A stretch of 64,000 nucleotides of DNA from Paenibacillus sp. J31TS4 (GCF_018403265.1 NZ_BOSI01000005.1:124001-188000), one strand, 5' to 3'; counted from the first letter of the stretch, positions 40,459 through 49,705 are shown. Notes: generated by a model from the letters alone, not told the origin. A program made the numbers and translations.

Positions 40459-40836
40459 TTACTTGGCCAGCTTGCCCGGCCAGGCGCCGATGCCTCCCTG
40501 GAGATGGGCAAGCTTGCCGTAGCCGTTCTTTTGCAAAACGCGCGCCGCGCTTTTGCTTCGCATGCCGCTGCGGCAGTACAGGAACAGCTCCTTATCCTTC
40601 GGGAGATCGGACAATCTCCCGTTCAGCTGGGACAGCGGGACGTTCCGCGCTCCCGGGATATGGCCGGCTTGGAATTCGTGCGGCTCCCGGACGTCGACCA
40701 GCAGCCCTTTGGATTCATCAAGCTCGGTCTTGAATCGTTCCCCGCTCAAGTTGCGCAGGCCTTTGGCCGGCGCGAACCGCGAGTAGAGGAACCAGACCAC
40801 CAAGACAACCAGCAGCACATTGACGATCGTCGACAT
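40459..40836 (-). CDS. Membrane-anchored rhodanese-like sulfurtransferase
   Basis: A 125-residue protein with an N-terminal hydrophobic anchor (MSTIVNVLLVVLVVWFLYSR) and a rhodanese domain. The catalytic Cys88 is in the CRSGMRS loop (FLYCRSGMRSKSAA), with VDVREPHEF and GGIGAWPG typical of the family. It should transfer sulfane sulfur at the membrane. It is the last gene of the CstR-linked cluster. The ATG at 40836 lies behind AAGGAGGGGAGAGG. Confidence 0.87.
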   Translation of the reverse strand: MSTIVNVLLVVLVVWFLYSRFAPAKGLRNLSGERFKTELDESKGLLVDVREPHEFQAGHIPGARNVPLSQLNGRLSDLPKDKELFLYCRSGMRSKSAARVLQKNGYGKLAHLQGGIGAWPGKLAK

Positions 40837-40884
40837 GCTCACGCCTCTCCCCTCCTTATCGTTTATTCGGAGCAACGCCTGCAA

Positions 40885-41145
40885 TCAGCGGCTCTTGACG
40901 AGCAGCTCTACGGCCTCCTGGACAATCTGGCCGGTATCGTTCCCCTTGTTCTTCTCCTCGAGCAGGCATTGCTCCAAGTTGACGGCGACGATGTAGGCAA
41001 GCGCCTTATCGGCCGCGCTTCGGACGGCGGACAGCTGGGCCACGACGTCCTTGCACGACTTTCCTTCGTCCATCATCTTAAGCACACCGCGTACCTGCCC
41101 TTCCATCCGCTTCAGCCTTTTTCTGACATCGTCATCGTAGTTCAC
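40885..41145 (-). CDS. cstR: CstR-type persulfide-sensing repressor (CsoR family)
   Basis: An 86-residue all-helical repressor. Cys31 in GKSCKDV and Cys60 in VNLEQC match the two cysteines that form tetrasulfide links in staphylococcal CstR. Residue 56 is Asn where copper-sensing CsoR has His, which argues against copper sensing. The C-terminal EAVELLVKS is also CstR-like. The GTG at 41145 lies behind AAAGGAAGAGGG and yields the expected NYDDDVRKRL start. Its probable operator is at 43111-43126, in front of the whole cluster. Neighbouring rhodanese, TusA and DsrE genes support a role in reactive sulfur detoxification. Confidence 0.88.
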   Translation of the reverse strand: MNYDDDVRKRLKRMEGQVRGVLKMMDEGKSCKDVVAQLSAVRSAADKALAYIVAVNLEQCLLEEKNKGNDTGQIVQEAVELLVKSR

Positions 41146-41247
41146 TTGCCCTCTTCCTTTCGTTATCGTAGGGCGCCGGTCTTGTCTCATCCATGCCGTA
41201 CCATTGCGGTTCCCACAGCACCAGACTCGTTTGGCCGCCGCTTCGGA

Positions 41248-41637
41248 TTATGCACAGGCAGCCGCATTCGTCTCGGCTCGTCCCGCCCCCAGACGGCGGT
41301 CATGCAGCACGTACAGAGTGCGGAACCCGGCACGCTTCAGGATCCGGGCCGCCCGGTAGCAGGCGGACCGTCTGTCCGCCAGAATGAGCACAGGCTCGTC
41401 CGGCGACAGACCCTTTTGCCAGACGTAGCCGAGACGCCCTACGGATATGTTAATCGAGCCCGGAATGTGCCCGGCTTCGTAATCGAGCGCATCCCGGACG
41501 TCGAGCAGTTTCACGGCGGCCGGCCGGGCCGCTTCGCCGAGCCAGGCCGGATCGGGTTTTGCAAGTCCCGGGACCGGAAGCGCGCGGCGCAGCAGCCACA
41601 ACCCCGCGGCCGCCGGCAGGATCAGCAGAGCTTCCAT
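41248..41637 (-). CDS. Membrane-anchored rhodanese-fold protein lacking the catalytic cysteine
   Basis: A 129-residue protein with an N-terminal hydrophobic stretch (LLILPAAAGLWLL) and a rhodanese fold (LLDVRDALDYEAGHIPGSINI). At the active loop, where active members have CRxGxRS, this protein reads LADRRSACYRAA, so the nucleophilic Cys is replaced. A Cys four residues later cannot be aligned with it. It may be a binding or scaffolding member of the sulfur relay, or inactive. The ATG at 41637 follows GGAGGGAGG. Confidence 0.78.
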   Translation of the reverse strand: MEALLILPAAAGLWLLRRALPVPGLAKPDPAWLGEAARPAAVKLLDVRDALDYEAGHIPGSINISVGRLGYVWQKGLSPDEPVLILADRRSACYRAARILKRAGFRTLYVLHDRRLGAGRAETNAAACA

Positions 41638-41878
41638 GGGCAGCGCTCCTCCCTCCATCACCGATGGGCCGCCAAACGAACCGGAGTCCGGCCGCAGCAG
41701 CGCTACTCGGCATCTTCCTAATTTCTGCCGCACGGGGCATTCACGATGGCCACCCGTTCGGGCGGTTCTCGCCAGCACCGTCGGCAGGCTTCTCAGTCGG
41801 CCCTCTTACACTTCTTTTCGCTCAGCGACGTTGGCCCACTTAAGATTTTTTAATTGCTTAACGTTCTAGCTGTCGTAC

Positions 41879-42106
41879 TCAGCCTTTCTTGACTAGAAAC
41901 GTAAACACGCCGTCCTCTTCCTTAACTTCCACCAGCTCGTGGTTGGTTTGCTTGACCCATGCCTGAAAATCCTTTCGTGAGCCTTTATCCGTCGTAACCA
42001 GCTCCATCGTCTGGCCGCTCTGCAAGGAGTCGATTCCTTTCTTCGCTTTGACGATCGGCATCGGGCATGCGAGTCCTTTGGCATCAATCGAGAGATCCGC
42101 CATCAT
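41879..42106 (-). CDS. TusA-like sulfur carrier protein
   Basis: A 75-residue protein of the TusA/SirA/YedF family. The signature CPMPIVKAKK contains the persulfide-carrying Cys14, followed by a beta-alpha-beta fold ending VFTFLVKKG. It accepts sulfane sulfur from rhodaneses and passes it on. AGGAGG lies 6 bases before the ATG. In the CstR-linked cluster it likely works with the DsrE-like and rhodanese proteins. Confidence 0.9.
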   Translation of the reverse strand: MMADLSIDAKGLACPMPIVKAKKGIDSLQSGQTMELVTTDKGSRKDFQAWVKQTNHELVEVKEEDGVFTFLVKKG

Positions 42107-42224
42107 TCATAACCTCCTTTTATGCATTTATCTATTCTATTTTTTTCTGATAGATTTAATGAATGACCATACGGGGGCCGGGGGTGGACGCAATGCCCAG
42201 TCCCTTTCCCCTCCGGTCCTGCCG

Positions 42225-42629
42225 TTAGAAATTGAGCGTAACCTCGGCGTCAAACGCATAATCGAGGAACGTCGCAGCTCCTCCAAGCTCGATGCCGTCG
42301 ATGAAATGCTCTTTCTCCAGCCCCATGACATCAATGGTCATTTGGCAGCCGATCATGCGCACGCCGGTTTCCTTGGCCAGCTCGATCAGTTCCTTGACAG
42401 AAGGAACATTTGCTCTCTTGAAGCCCTCTGCCATGCCTTCGTTCCCCGGCTTCAGCTGCAGCATCTGCTCGGAGTCCTTGTGAATGATGGACAGCCCCTC
42501 AAAGGTGAAGAAAATCGCGACTTCGGCATCGAGTGCCGCGGCGGCCGTAGCGATGTTGAGTACCTTGTAGGCCGTTTCGAGGCCTCCGTTCGAAGCGATA
42601 ATGGCTACTCGTTTGTTCTTGGTCGTCAT
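42225..42629 (-). CDS. DsrE/DsrF-like (DsrE2) sulfur-relay protein
   Basis: A 134-residue protein beginning KRVAIIASNGGLETAYKVLN, the DsrE-like Rossmann-type fold. The reactive cysteine is in GVRMIGCQMTIDVMG, the position used by DsrE2 proteins to hold persulfides. Its partner in such relays is TusA, encoded next in the operon. It lies 91 bases after the first rhodanese. No signal peptide or membrane span is present. Confidence 0.87.
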   Translation of the reverse strand: MTTKNKRVAIIASNGGLETAYKVLNIATAAAALDAEVAIFFTFEGLSIIHKDSEQMLQLKPGNEGMAEGFKRANVPSVKELIELAKETGVRMIGCQMTIDVMGLEKEHFIDGIELGGAATFLDYAFDAEVTLNF

Positions 42630-42721
42630 GAAACCATCTCTCCTTTATTTGTTGTTGTTGTTGTCAGGATGCAAAGAAGCGTCTGGGCCGCCTCAAAGGG
42701 CCAGTCCCCGCGATCCCCCTG

Positions 42722-43033
42722 TCAGACCAGCTCGCCTGTCCAGGCAAGCAGGCCTCCCGTCATGTTGACGGTGCGGAACCCCTGCTCGCCCAGCAGCTCG
42801 CAGGCGAGGCCGCTCCGATTGCCGCTGCGGCATACCAGGATAATCTCCCGTTCCCGATCCAGCTCACCCGCCCGCTGCGGCAGCTGCCCAAGCGGGATGT
42901 GCAGAGAGCCTGAGAGATGTCCGGCCGCCCACTCCTGGGGCTCTCTGACGTCCACGATGAACAGGGCTTCCCCGCTAGCCAGCCTCTCGGCCAGCTCGTC
43001 CGGAGAGATCTCCTTCTGATTCGATAACGCCAT
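42722..43033 (-). CDS. Single-domain rhodanese
   Basis: A 103-residue sulfurtransferase with the active loop CRSGNRS (Cys68), preceded by DVREPQEWAAGHL and followed by TGGLLAWTGEL. It is the first gene behind the consensus promoter and operator of the sulfur cluster. It probably passes sulfane sulfur from persulfides or thiosulfate to the TusA-like carrier. Confidence 0.9.
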   Translation of the reverse strand: MALSNQKEISPDELAERLASGEALFIVDVREPQEWAAGHLSGSLHIPLGQLPQRAGELDREREIILVCRSGNRSGLACELLGEQGFRTVNMTGGLLAWTGELV

Positions 43034-43110
43034 CGCTATACTCTCTCCCTCTCATAAGCGGTTCATCCGCTAACCACTAACGGATTTGCTTAATATTATG
43101 ATAATTACTA

Positions 43111-43126
43111 ATACCCGTATGGGTAT
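43111..43126. promoter_or_regulatory. CstR-type operator ATACCC-N4-GGGTAT
   Basis: The 16-base perfect palindrome ATACCCGTATGGGTAT lies just downstream of the -10 box of the sulfur operon, at the predicted start of transcription. CsoR/CstR proteins typically bind such GC-rich half-sites in AT-rich flanks. The 325-base gap 43034-43358 holds no gene apart from this control region. Confidence 0.72.
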
Positions 43127-43135
43127 CTGAAAGTC

Positions 43136-43164
43136 ATTATAGACCCTCTTATTCGTTCTGTCAA
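43136..43164 (-). promoter_or_regulatory. Consensus sigma-A promoter of the reactive-sulfur operon
   Basis: On the minus strand TTGACA (43164-43159) and TATAAT (43141-43136) are separated by exactly 17 bases. A promoter this strong needs tight repression, which fits the operator placed at its start point. Confidence 0.88.
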
Positions 43165-43358
43165 ATCCGGCGGGACGCTGCCAGGATGGATGCAAGTGGG
43201 AGCTGGGCCCGCTTGTCCGTTTCCCTCAGCCGCCAAAAAGCCGCCAAGCGGGGCCAAAGGCCCTGCATAGCGGCATTAGAAATAGCAGCAGGCGGGTAAG
43301 CTCGGGTCGAGACTGCCGTCTCAGATTTACGACCGAGAGAGGAGGCGGTCCCTCCCGC

Positions 43359-45248
43359 CTACTGAGCGATCCGGCTCGGTGTCGGCATCCACTTATAGAA
43401 GTAACAGTCGACGAGCCCTTCCTGTCCCTGGAACGGCAGGCGCGGCTCCTCCAGCTCCTCCAGCCGCTCGGCGCGGCCCTCCAGATAGGCGGTGAGCCGG
43501 CTGACGGCCGTATCCAGCGCCATGAGCAGGCCGCCGTAGCGCAGGTCGAGGATGTCCCAGCCGAACGGCTTGTTGACGGCATGCCACCGCTCGCGATGGT
43601 AGTTGCGCAGTTCCTTCACCCGCGCGGCAATTTCGGGCAGGACGCCCTCCGCCATCTCGCTCAGCGTCTCGCGGTCGCCGCTTCGGTAGGCGTCCGTCAG
43701 CCGCACGCCGGCTTCGGCCTTGAGCGCCAGCACCCGGCACAGCCAGCGCAGCAGCTCGAAGACGAAGCCGTATTCGCCGTTGCGGCCGGCGTACAGCTCC
43801 ATGCGGCGTTCCATCTCGGCATAGTGGCTGTTCAGCGGCAGTCCCCGCAAATTCTCATCGAACAGGCCCATCATCGGATTTTGCCAGAGCATATACCGGG
43901 AGGGGTTATACAGCTCCAGATTGTCCGGCGAGATGCCCGGCGTCTCGTCGATGTACTTAATAGCCAGAAAATCGTCCATCCGCGCGCCCGTACAGAAGAG
44001 GAACCGGTCTCGGAGCTTGTCCTCGTCCAGTTCCTTGGCATACCCGTGCTCGGCGAACAGCTGCAGCCCCAAGAGCGCGCTGTACCAATCGCATTCCGTA
44101 CCGTCGTCTCCCCACAGCGTCGCGATCACCTCCCGGACGCCCTCGCGCTTGCAGACGCTCAGCGCCGCATTGGTCGAGACGAAGGTGGCGCCGTAATTGA
44201 GCACGAAGCCTTTCCAGTTCCAGATGCCCCCGGCAAAAACCGGCATGGAGCCAAACCGCTTATGCCGGCGGATCCACTCGGTATAGAACTCTTCGTCGAA
44301 GTGATAATAATCCCAATAGACGAACTGGACGTCCTGCGGCATCCCGGCGATCACCTCGTCCGAGATCACGCTCTCCCGGTCATAGTACTCTCCCGTCCGC
44401 GAAGCGCCGCGGAAATACATATCGCTCCACATCATCGGCTCAAGGCCAAGCCGGCGCGTAATGGCCAGCACCTTGTGCAAATGCTCGTTCATGATCTCGC
44501 CCTTTGTCTTGAGGCCGTTGCGGACGAGATATTCGCCGAGGCCGAGTTTCCATGCCTCGTCCATGCCGATATGAATCCGCTTGGTGCGCAGCGGCTCGCT
44601 CGCCGCCACCAGCATCTGCTCGACGAACTCATAGGTTCTCTCTTCCCCGACCAGCATCGTCTCATGGTCGTCGCGGATGTCCTTGAAGGCGTTCCACTTC
44701 AGCACGTCCGCCAGATGGCTGAGCGTCTGGATGCACGGAATCATCTCGATGCCGAGCCGGTCGGCATAGTCGTCCAGCTCGCGGAGCTCTTCCTGCGAGT
44801 AGCGGCCCCGCATGTAGCCGAAGTACGGCTGCTCCTTCACATCGAAGCTGTCCTCCGTGTACAGCATCAGCATATCTAGTCCCATGACCGCCATCTTCCG
44901 CAGAAACGCCCGGACCGTCCCGGTCCGCAGGACCGCTCCGCCCTGCGAGACGTCGAACATCGGCCCGTTCATCTCGAATTGCGGCTCCTCCTCCAGCCGG
45001 AACGGCGCCTGTCCATGCTTCCCAAGCCCCTCTAGCAGCAGACCCAGCGCACGGAAAAAGTGAATCCTCTGCCGGTAGGCGATCGTCAAGGTGCCGTCTT
45101 CCTTGGCTTCTACCGTGAGCCGGTTCTCCTCATGCCGGGTCACCTCCACCCGGCGTCCGTCCGCCGCCTGCTCGAATCCGAGCTCTTGCTCCAGCAGGCG
45201 CAGCCCTTCCCCCAGACCTTCCAAATCCCCGGCAAACTGCAGCCGCAT
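43359..45248 (-). CDS. GH20 beta-N-acetylhexosaminidase
   Basis: A 629-residue cytosolic glycosidase; no signal peptide is seen. After an N-terminal non-catalytic domain (about 1-90), the TIM barrel starts with FEMNGPMFDVSQGGAV. The catalytic Asp230-Glu231 pair is in HIGMDEAW, used for substrate-assisted cleavage of N-acetyl hexosamines. The C-terminal 200 residues are helical. The enzyme could act on imported chitin or peptidoglycan fragments. The ATG follows GGAGAGGGG. It stands alone between the sulfur operon and the helicase. Confidence 0.87.
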   Translation of the reverse strand: MRLQFAGDLEGLGEGLRLLEQELGFEQAADGRRVEVTRHEENRLTVEAKEDGTLTIAYRQRIHFFRALGLLLEGLGKHGQAPFRLEEEPQFEMNGPMFDVSQGGAVLRTGTVRAFLRKMAVMGLDMLMLYTEDSFDVKEQPYFGYMRGRYSQEELRELDDYADRLGIEMIPCIQTLSHLADVLKWNAFKDIRDDHETMLVGEERTYEFVEQMLVAASEPLRTKRIHIGMDEAWKLGLGEYLVRNGLKTKGEIMNEHLHKVLAITRRLGLEPMMWSDMYFRGASRTGEYYDRESVISDEVIAGMPQDVQFVYWDYYHFDEEFYTEWIRRHKRFGSMPVFAGGIWNWKGFVLNYGATFVSTNAALSVCKREGVREVIATLWGDDGTECDWYSALLGLQLFAEHGYAKELDEDKLRDRFLFCTGARMDDFLAIKYIDETPGISPDNLELYNPSRYMLWQNPMMGLFDENLRGLPLNSHYAEMERRMELYAGRNGEYGFVFELLRWLCRVLALKAEAGVRLTDAYRSGDRETLSEMAEGVLPEIAARVKELRNYHRERWHAVNKPFGWDILDLRYGGLLMALDTAVSRLTAYLEGRAERLEELEEPRLPFQGQEGLVDCYFYKWMPTPSRIAQ

Positions 45249-45404
45249 GCTCTCGTCCCCTCTCCTGTACAGTGGGTCCTCCTAGTCCGCCCCGCTTCGT
45301 GGTTCGCTAAGCGGACCATGCGTGCCAATCGACGAACTCTGCAGCGTCTTCGAGGAAAGCGCTTGCAAAATCCGCTGGTTCTCACCTTCTTCTGCCTCAC
45401 TTGC

Positions 45405-45436
45405 AAATAAAATAGCATAGGTATAGAACCTATGCT
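45405..45436 (-). terminator. Terminator after the helicase gene
   Basis: AGCATAGGT (45414-45422) pairs with ACCTATGCT (45428-45436) across 5 bases, followed on the minus strand by ATTTTATTT. Confidence 0.7.
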
Positions 45437-45457
45437 AGTACAGGCGTTCTTTTGCTG

Positions 45458-47826
45458 TCAAGAGGACGTTAGCCGCATCCGCCGGGCTCCGTCCCCGCCT
45501 TCGTCAAGCGGCTGACCATCCTCCCCGGTCAGGCGCTCTAGCAGGCCCCTCTCGAGACAGGCGGCGATCAGGAGCGCCTTCTCCGTCTCGCCGAACCGCA
45601 CGCGAACCTGCTCGCCCTTCACCTCCACGATCTGCCCGGCTCCGAACGCGGTATGCCGCACGGCTCGTCCCGCCGTCAGCTCCTCGCGCGTCCGCAGCGC
45701 CTCCGGGCTGACGGTCCCGCGGAACTCCGGGCGCTGACGCACGGCGGCCGGGCCGCCACGGTGCTCGCTCTGCCGGGTGCCGGCGCGCGGCTCTCCCTCC
45801 CGCCGGAGCCCAGAGGAGTCTGCTGCACGCGCTGCCTGCCCGGTCCCGGCTCCCGGCTTCGCCGGCCGCTGCAGATGCCGGACATGCGTGACGAAGTCGG
45901 ATTCCTTCACGAGCTCCCCGTCCCGTTCCTTATAGAGGAGCAGCTCCAGCCGGGATTTGGCCCTCGTCATGCCGACGTAGAACAGGCGGACCGCCTCTTC
46001 CATCTGCCCGCGTTCTCCTTCCGCGTCCTTTTTGCGGTCGTCGGCGGAAGGTAGAATGCCATCGATCAGATCGATCATATACACCTGCTCGAACTCGAGC
46101 CCCTTGGCGCTGTGGAGGGTAGAGAAGGTGACCGCGTTTGTGTTCTTGTTGAACTTGGACGTCCGCAGAGCGGTCTCCAGATGCTTGAGACGCGCCGCGA
46201 ACGCCTCCATCGTCTCCAGCGTATCGGCGATCTCCTCGAGCGTGTTCAGAATGCCGATCAGGTATTCCTTGCGGAAGCCGAGCCGCTCGCACATTTTCTC
46301 GATCGCCTTCTCATAGCCGAGCCGCGAGCGGATCAGCCGGATGGCCGCGAGCGGCGGCATGCCCGCCATCCGGCCGAACGTCTCCCGCGCCGACTCCAGC
46401 GGCTTGATCTGGTAATCCTTGAGCGGCACACGGGTAAGCAGCGTGTCGAAGACCGATTGGCCGCCGCCCAGCTCCAGCAGCCGTTCCACCTGCCGGCCTG
46501 TCAGATAGCCGTTCATTTTGCGGCAAACTTTAATGAACAGCTCTGGCCGCTTGTCCGTGAACGTCATGCGCAGGAAGTTCAGAATGTCCTCGACCACCCA
46601 ATGGCTGAAAAACCGGTTGTCCGCATCCTTCATGTAGAACGGGATGCCGGCGCGGTCGAATTCGTTCATCAGGCTGATCGAGGAGGCGTTATTGCGGTAC
46701 AGGACCGCGATCTCCCGCAAATTCTCCTGCTCGCGGATCCGCTCGACGAGATACTTCGCCTGCTGCGGATAATGGGCGAAGGATTCGATCGCGATCGGCT
46801 GTGCGGGCGGATTGTGCGTAAACATGTTTTTGCTGTACCGGTTCCGGTTCCGCTTGATGAACCGGTTGGCCACGCTGACGATATCCCGGACGACCGGTAG
46901 TTCTGCTCCATGTACAGAATCTCCGCCCGGGGATAATGCTTGCGGAACTCGAGCAGATACGACGGCTCGGCCCCCCGCCAGCTGTAGATCGACTGGTCGT
47001 CGTCGGCGACGACGCACAGATTGCCGTGCGGCTGCACGAGCAGCTCGACGATGCGGTGCTGGACGGCGGACGTGTCCTGGCTCTCATCGGTAAGCACGTA
47101 ATCGTAGCGCTGCTGGTACTTGCGCAGCAAACGGCCGTCACGCTCGAGCGCTTCGCACGCCAGCGTCAGCATGTCGTCGAAGTCGACGAGCCGCTCGGCA
47201 TGGCTTGTCCTCTTGTATGCCTCGTAGTCGCGCAGCAGCGCCTCCGCCTGCTTCACCCCGCACTTGACCTCGCCCCAGCGGGACTCGGGCATCCGCTTGT
47301 TCTTCAAATAGCTGATGTAGGTCGTCAGCTCGTCCATCTGGTCGTCCGTAATCCGCTCTCCCGTCCGCTCCTGGTACAGCTGGCGCAGAATGATCTTCTT
47401 GTGCAGCGGCAGCTGGCCGGGCTCCGGCTCCTCACCGGCCTCCTCAGGCTGCACATCGCCTTCGATAATCCGATACGCCTGGCCCGTGCGGCGGGCGTCC
47501 TCGCGAACCACCTCGAATGCGAGGCTGTGGATGGTCGAGAAGGAGACGGGCGCCAGCTCCGGGAAAAACCGGGCGAACCGCTCCTTCATGTCCGAAGCCG
47601 CCGCCCGGCTGAACGTGACGGCTTTGATCCGGGCCGGCGGGACGCCCTTCACCCGGATCAGGTGGCCGATTCGCATAATCAGCGTCGTCGTCTTGCCGGA
47701 GCCCGGAGAAGCAAGCAGAAGCAGGGGGCCGTCCGTATGGGCGGCCGCCTGCCTCTGCACGTTGCTCAGCCTGATGCCGAGCTCCTTTGCCTTGCTGTCA
47801 AAAAACTGCTCCGTCTCCCGTCTCAT
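45458..47826 (-). pseudogene. UvrD/PcrA-family helicase gene broken by a one-base frameshift
   Basis: Two frames together encode one superfamily 1 helicase of about 790 residues. The first (47826 to about 46890) has Walker A ASPGSGKTT, the DEAD-box-like LTDESQD, and DDDQSIYSWRG. The second (about 46890 to 45458) resumes at DIVSVANRF and contains SILHSAKG-like STLHSAKGLEF and VGMTRAKSRLEL. The switch occurs at 46886-46895, inside NYRSSxDIVS, and one inserted base would restore the frame. The C-terminus has an FGAGQIVEVKGEQVRVRF domain as in PcrA/YjcD-like proteins. It could be a sequencing error or a real inactivation. Confidence 0.82.
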
Positions 47827-47952
47827 AATCGGCCTTCCCCTTTTCCGTACATGGCATGCTGAACCTCCAGTATAGCATCCCGACCAGAGAGAGGGGAACC
47901 TATATTCGCTTGGACCGGCTCAGCTGCTCACCTGTAAACGGGACGGTCCCGC

Positions 47953-48138
47953 CTATCGCTCCGCCTCCAGCTTGGCCTCCGCCTCCAGCCTGCGCCGCAC
48001 GGTTTCCTTGGGCGTCCAACAGTCGAACCGATAGGACGGCCGCGTAGCATAGCCGAGCCGGCCGCAAAAGAATCTCTCCGCCGTCCCGCGGCGGATTTCA
48101 TAATAAACGCAAGTGGCGCAGCAATGATACTCCTTCAT
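47953..48138 (-). CDS. Small cysteine-rich protein, putative zinc binder
   Basis: A 61-residue protein starting MKEYHCCATCVYYEIRR. The cysteines in HCCATC, FFCGRLG and FDCWTP together with His could bind one zinc ion. The C-terminus is a charged helix with Arg, Glu and Ala. The ATG at 48138 follows AAGGAGGTGGG. It is found in the gap between the helicase and the Rieske operon. I do not recognise a named family. Confidence 0.65.
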   Translation of the reverse strand: MKEYHCCATCVYYEIRRGTAERFFCGRLGYATRPSYRFDCWTPKETVRRRLEAEAKLEAER

Positions 48139-48203
48139 CCATCCCACCTCCTTAATAGCAGCCCGGCTGTTCGGTCCGCATCGGAATCAGGTCTCAAGCC
48201 AGC

Positions 48204-48557
48204 TTAGGGGAACACGACAAACAGGTCTTCCCCTTCGCATACGACTTCGTATCCCCTCAGCTTTGTTCCCGAATCGACCAGATGCTCTCCTGTGGTCAGG
48301 TCGAACTCCCAGCCGTGCCAGGGGCAGCGCAAAATCCGTTCCTCCATCCCGTATTCGTACTGATAGACGAGGGAAGGCAGACGCGTTCCGCATACCCGAC
48401 CTTTGCATATGGGGGCTCCCTGATGAGGACAGACGTTGCGCCACGCAAACCAGCGTCCCTCCACGCAGTACAAGCCGATCTCGAGGCCCTGGACCTGGAA
48501 AATCCTCTGCTTGTTTTCCTGGATCTCCGTTTTCTTTGCCACCCAATGCCTTTTCAT
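48204..48557 (-). CDS. Rieske [2Fe-2S] ferredoxin-like protein
   Basis: A 117-residue soluble Rieske protein. The cluster ligands are Cys43-x-His45 in CPHQGAPIC and Cys78-x2-His81 in CPWHGWEFD. This spacing matches the small stand-alone Rieske components of dioxygenase-type systems. It should pass electrons to an oxygenase or reductase partner, none of which is next to it. The start overlaps the end of the amidohydrolase gene in ATGA. The ATG at 48557 lies behind AGAAGAGGA. Confidence 0.9.
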   Translation of the reverse strand: MKRHWVAKKTEIQENKQRIFQVQGLEIGLYCVEGRWFAWRNVCPHQGAPICKGRVCGTRLPSLVYQYEYGMEERILRCPWHGWEFDLTTGEHLVDSGTKLRGYEVVCEGEDLFVVFP

Positions 48558-49705
48558 TCCTCTTCTCCCCAAGCATTCCCGGGGGCCTCTTTCGACTCTG
48601 CAGCGATTTGTTCGGCCTGCTCGCCGGAGTCGTCGTCCTTACTGAGCGGCTTCGTATGCAAGCCGTACAGCTCCGAGGCGGTTCCCGCCAATATCCGCTG
48701 CCTCATTTCTTTGGGCATCCGCGGGAGCGCCATCTTGGGATTATCGTTGTCCCAATGCGGATAGTCCGAGGAGAACATGATTGTTTTCTCCGCCTCGATC
48801 ATGTGCAGAATTTGCACCAAATGCTCCGGGTTTGCCGGTTCTTCGATCGGCTGCGTCGTCAACCGGACATGGTCTTTGATGTATTCCGAGGGAAGACGCT
48901 TCAGCCACGGCGTGGATTCTCGCAGCGCCTTATAGTTCTTGTCCATTCGCCACATCAAGTGAGGCAGCCAGGAAATCCCTCCCTCGATCGCCACAAATTT
49001 TAGGTTAGGGAATTTCTCAAACACCCCTTCACAGACAAGGCTGTTCACATGCGTCATATAGTTGGTCGGAAGGATGTTATGCCATTCCATATACCGGGTA
49101 GGATAACCCGACGGCGTCGGCGGCCCCGAGATCCCCTTCCCCTCCGTGCCGGGATGGACGGCAACGGGCAGTCCGCACTCTTCCGCCGCCTCGTAGATGG
49201 GATGATAGAAGCGCTGGCCATACGGCATGCGTGCGGCGCTCGCCATAAGGACCTGAACCATATCGGGATGGGAGGCGACGCGGCGGATTTCGGCTGCCGC
49301 CGCTGCGGGATCCGACGCATTGATGAAGATAGATCCCTTGAAACGCGGACTGACATTCAGCCAGGTCTCGATCATGCGATCGTTGCAAGCGGTTGCAAGG
49401 ACGTTCGCATAATCCGGATCGGGGTCGAGGGAGAGGCCCAGCACACCAGAGCCCGTGAGAATCGTATAGTCGATTCCGTAGCGATCCAGATGATCACGGA
49501 TCAGGAACTGAGGGTCGCTTCCCGGCGGCCCCCCTTGATCCGTAACCGCATCCTTGCGATTGACGCCTACCGAGGAATAGTATTGGACGCCGTAGGGTAT
49601 CCCTGTTTCCCGATAGCGGTCATGCCAGGCCTTTGGCAAATACGGCAGCAAAGGGCCAATTTGGTTATGGACATCGGTATCGATTAGTGCAGGTGCATCC
49701 TTCAT
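48554..49705 (-). CDS. Amidohydrolase-family protein (PF04909)
   Basis: A 383-residue metal-dependent hydrolase or decarboxylase. It has DTDVH near the N-terminus in place of the usual HxH, AVHPG in the middle, AIEGGISWLPHLMWRMD, and FSSDYPHWD with the catalytic Asp near the C-terminus. The family includes aminocarboxymuconate-semialdehyde decarboxylase and gamma-resorcylate decarboxylase relatives. It is encoded directly before a Rieske protein with a 4-base overlap. Together with the downstream FUSC-like gene this hints at aromatic compound handling, which is inference. AAGGAGG precedes the ATG. Confidence 0.86.
   Translation of the reverse strand: MKDAPALIDTDVHNQIGPLLPYLPKAWHDRYRETGIPYGVQYYSSVGVNRKDAVTDQGGPPGSDPQFLIRDHLDRYGIDYTILTGSGVLGLSLDPDPDYANVLATACNDRMIETWLNVSPRFKGSIFINASDPAAAAAEIRRVASHPDMVQVLMASAARMPYGQRFYHPIYEAAEECGLPVAVHPGTEGKGISGPPTPSGYPTRYMEWHNILPTNYMTHVNSLVCEGVFEKFPNLKFVAIEGGISWLPHLMWRMDKNYKALRESTPWLKRLPSEYIKDHVRLTTQPIEEPANPEHLVQILHMIEAEKTIMFSSDYPHWDNDNPKMALPRMPKEMRQRILAGTASELYGLHTKPLSKDDDSGEQAEQIAAESKEAPGNAWGEEE

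Noticed and set aside
40885-41145. Copper-sensing CsoR
   Set aside because: The histidine needed for copper is Asn56, and the gene neighbourhood is for sulfur transfer rather than copper export.
43581-44879. 432-codon + strand open frame opposite the GH20 gene
   Set aside because: The opposite strand encodes a clear GH20 enzyme with catalytic residues; the shadow has no motif.
46880-46900. Programmed frameshift in the helicase
   Set aside because: No slippery heptamer or hairpin is seen, and helicases of this family are normally encoded in one frame.
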